From the NCBI GenBank assembly GCA_036346245.1, contig CM070766.1, forward strand, positions 3,718,501-3,782,500: a stretch of 64,000 nucleotides of DNA, in the 5' to 3' direction. A program made the position numbers and the translations under genes. Numbering within the stretch: position 1 is the first letter of the stretch; every line of letters begins with the position of its first letter. This stretch comes from Bonia amplexicaulis. Taxonomy: Eukaryota > Streptophyta > Magnoliopsida > Poales > Poaceae. Below the pieces are notes generated by a model. It searched no databases and was not told where the DNA came from. It worked only from the letters and a program-made list of their open reading frames with translations. This document shows positions 56,930 through 64,000 of the stretch, one piece after another.

Positions 56930-58438
56930 TCTTCTTTGTTGATTTGGAGGCCTTCATCGGAGAAGATGTCATTGCAGTCGTGATGGCCCTTCTCCCATTG
57001 CTTGTGCAAGCATCCTTCTTGTCATCACCCCTGGACTATCAATGATTTGTTGAGGAATGGAAACATTTGCTCTAGTAGGTGTGCTTGCTTGAGAAGTAGA
57101 AGCTGTATTTCCAGCCTTAGTGTTCCTTTTTGTAGGCTTTCTTTTCCTGTTATGTAACAACAACAAATGAATTGCATAAATGGAAACAAGAATTGGATGA
57201 CTACATTTTAATTACCTCTTCTTGGTGCCATTAAGAGGGCATCTTGCTTGTCTATGTCCTAGCTCCCCACACCTCTTGCATTTGTTTTACCCTTTCCACC
57301 ATTCTCTAAGCAGCCCTTGATTCTTAATTTTCGAGGCCTCCCAGAAGACCTTTTTGCAAGTGGTGGTAGAAGGACAAAATCTAGATTAACCTTAGGCCAT
57401 TGAGACTTGTCCGTCAAAGGTTCTATTTGTCCCTGGTATGCAGCCCTGAATTTGTGCACAGAGTAGTACTCATGTATGTATCTGTCCATTTTCACATTTC
57501 GTTGTGTAGTAAGAAATGCAAGTGCATGTTGACACGGTTTTCCTGTATGCTGCCACTCTTGGCATGTGCACTCCATTTCAAGTGTCTTCACAACATGTCC
57601 CTAATTTTATCTGCTAGCTCCACCACAGGAAGATCCTTTATGCCCTTCACCCAGCTATTGAAACACTCAGCCAAATTGTTGTTAACGTAATCACACTTAA
57701 TGTCGATTGAACATGCATCTCATCCACAACATGTTATGGTACTTTCCAAGATATTCAGCTACTTGAGGGCATTTTTGAAGGACCAAATTCATGTGGTAGT
57801 CAAATACATCACTCTTGTATGCTCTTGCCGCCGGCCACATGTTATTAGGGATGTCACCATGAAATTTCTTAACAAAATTTTCCATTAGGTGTCTAAAGCA
57901 CTCCCTTTGTTCTGCTTGTGGAAACACACTCTTGACAAAGATTTTCTAAGCCTTTACATGCATCTGACATACCGCAAGAAGAGGAGGTTCACCTATTGCC
58001 CTTTGAGTCGACTCATAAACCAAGTCCAATTATCATTTGTCTCTACTTGTATCAAGCCAAAAGCAACCTAAACATCCAATTATGCCCATCCAATGCGCAT
58101 AAAGACCAATTGTCCATTCCATTTGCCATTCAAAGCGCTTGAATCTATACTAATGTATGGTCTACATCCATTCAAAAAGCCCTCAATGCAAGGCCTAAAT
58201 GCAATGAAAAGCCTGTGGAAGTAAACATTATCTTTCACCGATTTAGTGTCAATTCAATAATGCTACAGGACGAAAGCTCATCCTCAGCCTTAAAGTTGTA
58301 GAATCGAAATCTTTCTTCTCATCTTCATAAATTATTCATTTTTCTTCTCCTTCAAATCGTATCATATCAATGGTGACATGGTCATCACAACATCATCTTG
58401 CATCTTTTGGTACCATGTTAGATTGGTCCTCAAAATAC
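56930..58438 (-). pseudogene. MURA-like transposase, C-terminal two-thirds (left arm), broken
   Basis: Minus strand from the palindrome centre outwards: FIAFRPCIEGFLNGCRPYI then SIDSSALNGKWNGQL (about 58120-58210), holding the first catalytic Asp; NDNWTWFMSRL; FPQAEQRECFRHLMENF (57870-57925); MWPAARAYKSDVFDYHMNLV; NNNLAECFNSWVKGIKDLP; the SWIM zinc finger (CTCQEWQHTGKPCQHALAFL, 57515-57582); then KVNLDFVLLPPLAKRSSGRP. The zinc knuckle after it is frameshifted by a one-base loss near 57290, and a Lys/Arg-rich tail follows an intron (57166-56969). Several stops and frameshifts; no complete transposase. Confidence 0.85.
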
Positions 58439-58480
58439 CAACAAAGAGGTATTGTCGATGGGTTGCGCCAAAAGCAAGAA
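58439..58480. other. Spacer at the centre of the MULE 2 palindrome
   Basis: 42 bp of unpaired sequence between CAAAATAC (58431-58438) and GTATTTTG (58481-58488). It would be the loop of any hairpin transcript. Confidence 0.85.
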
Positions 58481-58488
58481 GTATTTTG

Positions 58489-59369
58489 AGGACCAATCCT
58501 AACATGGGTACCAAAAGATGCAAGAGATGTTACAGATGACCATAATGTCACCATTGGATATGATACAGTTTGGAGGAGGAGAGAAAGAGCATTGAATGAG
58601 ATTTATGGAAGTTGGGAAGGAAGTTTTCAGTTGCTTTACAACTTTAAGGCTGAGGTTGAGCTTAGGTCACCAGGTAGCATTGTTGTGAAGACACTTGAAA
58701 TGGAGTGCACATGCCAAGAGTGGCAGCATACAGGAAAACCGTGTCAACATGCACTTGCATTTCTTACTACACAACGAAATGTGAAAATGGATGATACATA
58801 CATGAGTACTACTGCACAAATTGTGGCTGCATACCAGGACAAATAGAACCTTTGACGGACAAGTCTCAATGGCCTAAGGTTAATCTAGATTTTGTCCTTC
58901 TACCACCACTTGCAAAAGGTCTTCCGGGAGGCCTCGAAAATTAAGAATCAAGGGCTGCTTAGAGAATGGTGGAAAGGGTAAAAACAAATGCAAGAGGTGT
59001 GGGGAGCTAGGACATAGACAAGCAAGATGCCCTCTTAATGGCACCAAGAAGAGGTAATTAAAATGTAGTCATCCAATTTACTGTTTCCATTTTATGCAAT
59101 TCATTTGACTGTTGTTCTGTAACAGGAAAAGAAAGCCTACAAAAAGGAACACTAAGGCTGGAAATACAGCTTCTACTTCTCAAGCAAGCACACCTACTAG
59201 AGCAAATGTTTCCATTCCTCAACAAATCATTGATAGTCCAGGGGTGATGACAAGAAGGATGCTTGCACAAGCAATGGGAGAAGGGCCATCACAGCCTGCA
59301 ATGACATCTTCTCCAGTGAAGGCCTCCAAATCAACAAAGAAGATATCTCCGAGGAAGAAAAAGAAGTAG
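58489..59369 (+). pseudogene. MURA-like transposase C-terminus (right arm), internally deleted
   Basis: Plus-strand reading from the centre: WVPKDARDVTDDHNVTIGYD, RRRERALNEIYGSWEGSFQL, FKAEVELRSPGSIV, then directly VKTLEMECTCQEWQHTGKPC (SWIM). The segment between GSIV and VKTL, which in the left arm holds the first catalytic Asp, is missing in frame (about 650 bp). A canonical zinc knuckle CKRCGELGHRQARC lies at about 58998-59040. An intron, 59054-59125 (GTAATT...AACAG), precedes a basic C-terminus ending SPRKKKK and TAG at 59367-59369. A one- or two-base indel near 58840 breaks the frame. It lacks the catalytic core, so it cannot transpose. Confidence 0.85.
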
Positions 59370-60079
59370 AATTTTAGTGTAATTCTGTTATTTTAGATGA
59401 AAGTAATGAATATGGGATGGAACCACCGCCTTTATGAATGTTCAATTATTACCCGACAAAGATGTTTGCATTATCGCTTGCATGGACAATGTGCATTATC
59501 GCTTTTATGGAGTTCTCGTCTGATTGTCGGTGGGCATGAAGCAACTTTTGCCAGATCATGAGCTTAATCTTTTTGTGCCAGATCATGGACAATGTCTGGA
59601 TTGTAGCAATGTACTGGTATTGTAGCAATGTTTTCTCTTTTCAGATTCAGGATGATGTTGATTTACACATTTTACATAGTTGCAATGTAGCTATTTTGTT
59701 ACACATTTCTCTCTGGAGACAGGTTTCTGGAATGTGAACATACAAGTGTCGAGTCGCAGAAAAGCACTTCGACAACCAAGATCGGACATTTCAGCATTGC
59801 AAGCACCGGACAAACAAAGACTTCATCACTCATTTCAAGATCACATTTCTCAATTACAATTGTTGTTCAAGAATATTCAGGTAGCTAAACGGGGAGCCTC
59901 AAACCCACATCAGTATATTTTTCTTTGCTTTACATTGCCCAATTTCATGGTTAAAAAAGTTCTACAATTTCATACAACATCAGGTAAGAAATCAAAAGCC
60001 AATCACTTTGTTCTCGCATGTCCTAGCAACAAGAACTCCACAGGAGGTGCAGTGAGCTCCAGTCACAAAGTGCGACATC

Positions 60080-60225
60080 CATGGCGGAGGAGGCCGGGTC
60101 GGGCCGAGGAGGAGGCCGGGTCGGGCGCCGCCGCTGAGGAGGCCGGGTCGGGCGCGCCATGAGGAGGAGACCGGGTCGGGCGCCGCTGGAGGAGGAGGTC
60201 GGGTCGGGCGCCGCCGCCGGGTGGC
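60080..60225. repeat. GC-rich minisatellite, MULE 2 right arm
   Basis: GAGGAGGCCGGGTCGGGCGCCGCC repeated about five times; inverted equivalent of 56050-56200, with different unit copy number and order from the left arm. Confidence 0.8.
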
Positions 60226-60500
60226 TGGCTCCATCTCCGCCAGGCGTGAGGGAGGGAGACGGAGTCACGGATCGATCCGCCCGATCAAGGCGCTGGTTAG
60301 GCTTATGGAGTGAGGGGCAAACGGTCACTCATGCAAGGGAAAAGTAAACCGAAATTAAAATGCAGTTTAAGGGAGGAAATGGCAAAAGAAAGAAAGAAAT
60401 ACTCAAGTTTGTGGCATCATAACAAATCTATTTAACTATGTGACAAAAAGGAGGATGCCATATAAGTTTGTGGCATTAGAGCAATTTTCCCTTTACAAAA

Positions 60501-60620
60501 TACCTGCAAATGCATTATCTATGATCCTAGTACACCACAGAGATTACATCAGAAGTTAAAAGAGTGCAGAACCAGAGACATAACATAGGCGGGGTGGCAA
60601 GTGGCAGTCTGCTCTAAATT
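60501..60620 (-). other. 3' flank of the CEPR2-like gene
   Basis: Only about 120 bp between the MULE 2 target duplication and the receptor kinase stop codon. On the minus strand I see no AATAAA; a T-rich and TGTA-containing stretch is present. The mature 3' end may lie here or inside the MULE arm. Confidence 0.5.
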
Positions 60621-63575
60621 TCAGCAGCAGCTCTTGCTCCTCGCCGGCGGCTGGCCGCGCGGGCTGCAGGGGTCCGCGCCGGCGTTGGTGAGCATCTTCA
60701 CCACGTCCCTCATCGTCGGCCGCCCGGCAGGGAGCTTGGCGGTGCAGAGTACGGCGATCTTGAGCACCTTGAGCATGTCCTCCTTGGACGACGCGGCGAC
60801 GCGCGGGTCCACGACGTTGTCGAGGCTCTCCGAGGCAAGCTTGCTCGACAGCCAGAAGACGATGTCCTTGCCCTCGCCGAAGCGCGGGTCGATCGGGCTC
60901 CGGCCGGTGACCAGCTCCAGCAGCACGATGCCGAAGCTGTACACGTCCGTCTTCTCCGTTACCTTGAGAGAGTAGGCGAGCTCTGAGGACATGGCGAACT
61001 CGTAAGTCGTTAAAATCGTTGGGAATTGTGATAAGCCGAATTAAGACTCACCGGGAGCGAGGTAGCCATGGGTTCCGGCGAAGCAGCTGAACTCGGCGGA
61101 TTCCTCGGCGACCCTGGCGATGCCGAAGTCGGCGATCTTGGCCTCGTAGTCCTCGTCGAGCAGTATGTTGGTGGACTTGATGTCGCGGTGGATGATCGCT
61201 GGAGTGCAGTCGTGGTGGAGGTACATGAGCCCCTTGGCCGCGCCGAGCGCGATCTTGCACCGCCGGGGCCAGTCCAGCTCGGCGCGTCCACCGCCGCCCT
61301 TGGCCTCCCGCCGGAGCGCCTGGTACAGGTTGCCCCGCGGCATGTACTCGTAGACGATGAAGTTGAGCTCACCGTTCGACAGGCACGCGTGCAGTTTGAG
61401 GATGTTCCGGTGCCGGACCTTGCCGAGGATGGTCATCTCCGCCGCCATCACCCGCGCCGCATTACCCTTCCACAGCCTCTTCACGGCCACCGTGCCGCCG
61501 CCATCCTTGAGCACGAGCCGGTACACGCGCCCGGTGCCGCCCGACCCGATGAGGTTCTCCTCCCCGACGCCGCATATCTCGTCGGCGTCCAGCTCCGGCG
61601 GATGGAACGACTCGAGCTTCCACTGGTCGCACCCGTCTCCATGCTCCAAATCCTTCTTCGTGAGCTCTTCGAGCTTGAAGCTTCTGTAGCTCACGAACAG
61701 TATACCAACCACAAGCAGCAGCATCGCCGACACAAGACCCGGCAGGAGGACAAGTGACCTCCTCGCGAGGCCGTCCCTGCGGCCGTCGTCCACCTTGCAC
61801 ACGCCGAGCTCGGACTTGCCGTCGACGCAGAGACCGGGGTTCCCCGAGAACGCCTCGTCACCGGTGATCACGAGCAGCCCCGGCGGCACGTCCCCGGTCA
61901 GCCAGTTCGACGAGAAGTCAATCGAGCTCAGCTTCAGCACCTGGAGCTGCGTCGGAATCGTCCCGGTGATCGCGTTACATGAAAGGTTTAGTGAGTTCAG
62001 CGACGACAGCAGCGACAGCGAGGCGGGGATCGGCCCGGTCAGCCCGTTCCGGGAGACGTCGATCTCGACGAGGCTGACGCAGCCGCCGATCCCGGCCGGC
62101 AACGGGCCACTCAACGCGTTGTCCTCCAGATGCAGCGCCGTCAATTGGGACAGGTTCCCAATCTCTGACGGTATTGAGCCGGAGAACGAGTTGTTCGACA
62201 AGTAGAGCCTCTGGAGCTGCCCGAGTCGGCCGATTTCTGCCGGGATCGTCCCAACGAACCTGTTGTTCTGCACCCAGAGCTGGTTCAGGCTCTGCGCCTT
62301 GCCGATCAGCGGCGATATGCTTCCGGTGAACCCGTTGTCCGACACGTCGATGATTGTCACGGCGGGGAGGCCCCACAGCCCATCCGGGAAGCTGCCGGTG
62401 AACATGTTTTTGTTGATCCGGAACCTTTGCAGGCTCTTGCACGCCGAGTACTCTTCCGGGAACTTGCCGGAGAAGCCGTTCTGAAGGGCAAGAAGGAAAT
62501 GGAGGTGCTTTCCGTGGCAGAGATACCTCGGGAACGGCCCGGAGAAGCCGTTCTCGGAGATGTCCATGGTGTTGAGCGGCGAGAACCGGCCAAAGTTCGC
62601 CTGGATCTCGCCGGAGAATCGGTTCTCATAGATGGAAAAGCTCGTCAGGAAGCGCAGCTCACCCCACTCGGCCGGTATCGGCCCGGACAGGTTGTTCCGG
62701 TAGAGCTGGATCACCCTGAAGTTCTTGAGCTCGGCGAGCGCCGCTGGGATCCTGCCGCTGAGCTGGTTCCCTGAGACGTCAAACTCCCGCAGCTTGCTCA
62801 GCTTCCCGAGCTCCGGCGGGAGCTCGCCGGTGAGGCTGTTCTTGTAGAGCTCGATCTTCCACAGGTTGCGGAGGTTGCCGATGGCCCCCGGGATCTCGCC
62901 GGCGAGATTGTTCGTGGACATATCCAGCGTCTCCAGCGAGGTGAGCTCGAAGATGGAATCAGGTATCTCCCCTCTCAGTCTACAACTCGCCAAGTACAGA
63001 TATGTCAGGTTCTTGAGGTTTCCAATGCTCGGAGGCGTCTCCCCTTGATCATAGTAGTTCATGCCGATGCTGAGCATGACCAGGCCAGACAGGTTGCCCA
63101 CCCACGCCGGGAACCGGCCTGAGAAGCCATTGTTCCCGACGTCGAGGGTGTTTAGCACCGTCAACGCCGACAAGTCCGGCAGCTCTCCTGTGAGGCTGTT
63201 CAAAGAAAGGTTCAGGAACCGCAGCTGGCTGCAGTTGCTCAGTTCAGGAGGTACTGAGCCTGACAATGAGTTGGAGTCGAGCTCAAGCCGCTTCAGGCGG
63301 CGGAGGGCGGAGATGGACGGCGAGATCCCGCCGGAGAGGTTCTTGTTCGACAGCACGATCTCGGTGACCGTGCCGGAGCTTTCGTCGCACCGGACGCCGA
63401 GGAAGTGGCACGGCGACGTGCCGTTTGTCCATGTCTGAAGGTGGTTCAGAGGGTCAGTTAAGCTGGCCTTGAATTGGAGAAGTGCCTGCGTTTGGGGATC
63501 AGCTTGGCAGCTTGGGTTCAGAGAGAGGGAGAGGAGGAGGATGAGAGGGAGACAGAAAAGGATGTGTCTTCTCAT
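60621..63575 (-). CDS. CEPR2: LRR receptor-like kinase, CEPR2-type (subfamily XI), 961 aa
   Basis: Exons 63575-61052 and 60982-60621 (2886 nt, 962 codons; donor GTGAGT, acceptor CCTCAG splitting the Glu codon of A-P-E). Start chosen at MRRHILFCLPLILLL, an evident signal peptide ending near QADPQ; an in-frame ATG at 63704 would bury it. Order: LRRNT (about 28-64), roughly 20 LRRs (70-590), transmembrane segment (about 607-629), kinase with G-S-G-G-T-G loop (677-682), Lys699, HRD Asp798, DFG Asp816, APE, and C-terminus ADPC then a short tail. The RD-type kinase has all catalytic residues. Overall layout, the IC(G)V-x-EENLIGSGG linker and D-P-C end match Arabidopsis CEPR2, a plasma-membrane receptor for C-terminally encoded peptides that signals in nitrogen status and root and stress responses. 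Orthology is inferred from memory of the family. No disruptions seen. Confidence 0.92.
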
Positions 63576-64000
63576 TGCGAGGGATGGTGTTGGCAGATCT
63601 GACAAGAAGTTGATTACATGGATGTTTAGTATTGCCCTGGGGTTTGCTTCAGAGGACCTGAAATTAAACAAGAGATGAGACTTGTTAGTTAGCCATGCAT
63701 CCAAATCTTCTTATGGTGCTATTACATGAGTTCAGATGAGAGAATCTATCTTTTGAGAGGACAGAGGATTGGGAAGATTATAGATAATCACTACTCCCTA
63801 GCCGTTAAAAGCGTTCAAGTTCCAAATAGAGGAACTAAATTGTACCGTGGCATGCATGCAGATGATAGTGCATCTATCCTGATCCTATTTTCAGTTGAAC
63901 ACTCTAATAAATTAGGTTCTGCTTTTCAGATGTTATTTATGTTTAACTTCAGAGTATTGGCAGGTTGAAAGAAAAGCACGCTTCTGTCTTCAAGACACTC
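63576..64000. other. 5' flank of the CEPR2-like gene
   Basis: Probable 5' UTR and proximal promoter on the minus strand. No clear TATA box or other element can be assigned; short plus-strand ORFs (63469-63678, 63726-63968) are not supported. Confidence 0.4.

Larger units (their letters stand above)
55777..60491. mobile_element. MULE 2: Mutator-like element rearranged into a giant palindrome
   Basis: Perfect 9-bp TSD, TTTACAAAA, at 55768-55776 and 60492-60500. The ends are GGAAAAATTGCTCTAATGCC and, inverted, GGGAAAATTGCTCTAATGCC. The inverted repeat does not stop at normal TIR length: the arms 55777-58438 and 58481-60491 are homologous throughout, meeting at a 42-bp spacer. Each arm contains outer TIR, a GC-rich minisatellite, a non-coding segment, and the 3' part of a MURA-like transposase gene pointing from the centre outwards. 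The left arm has ~650 bp of catalytic region missing from the right arm. The N-terminal half of the transposase is absent. Confidence 0.92.

Noticed and set aside
61068..61757. 229-codon plus-strand ORF
   Set aside because: Antisense shadow of the GC-rich kinase domain exon.

Overview
This is a plant nuclear window, almost certainly from a grass (Poaceae). Its host genes have monocot-style GC-rich exons with GT-AG introns, and they lie in a dense bed of grass-type LTR retrotransposons, Mutator-like elements (MULEs), hAT and MITE-like elements and minisatellites. The species cannot be named from the sequence alone.

Layout. 1-10292: a minus-strand Ty3/gypsy chromovirus (Tekay/Del-like) with a complete 3152-bp 5' LTR on the right, a partial 3' LTR cut by the window edge, a decayed gag-pol ending in a chromodomain, and an extra ORF upstream of gag. 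10293-21350: decayed material: a copia gag remnant, a dead Ulp1-like protease gene with introns, a 1275-bp hAT-type insertion with a perfect 8-bp target duplication, a GAA microsatellite, and a small intact-looking three-exon gene for a 74-residue protein (17377-18014, minus). 21350-40156: two direct copies of a ~2-kb unit. Copy 1 is split by a 13.4-kb nest of three LTR retrotransposons: an outer Ale/Retrofit-like copia (23262-36650), a Sirevirus-like copia with an env-like region (23352-31063) and a non-autonomous gypsy element with a 302-residue ORF of unknown function (31064-35320). 40800-42730: a MITE with a palindromic core and a ~178-bp TA tract end 34 bp before the start codon of an intact two-exon serpin gene. 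43000-50290: LINE and gypsy debris, including a Tat-type integrase end followed by two large minisatellite arrays. 50302-53890: MULE 1, with ~300-bp TIRs, a 10-bp TSD, oppositely oriented 30-bp repeat arrays and a zinc-finger gene fragment. 55777-60491: MULE 2, a giant palindrome whose two arms both carry the 3' part of a MURA-type transposase. 60621-63575: an intact LRR receptor kinase gene of the CEPR2 type, ending 130 bp from MULE 2.

The credible functional host genes are the 74-residue protein gene, the serpin and the CEPR2-like receptor kinase. Everything else is mobile or repetitive. The most interesting structure is MULE 2: an inverted duplication of an internally deleted Mutator-like transposase gene, the same architecture as maize Mu killer, able in principle to make hairpin RNA and positioned directly downstream of a receptor kinase gene.
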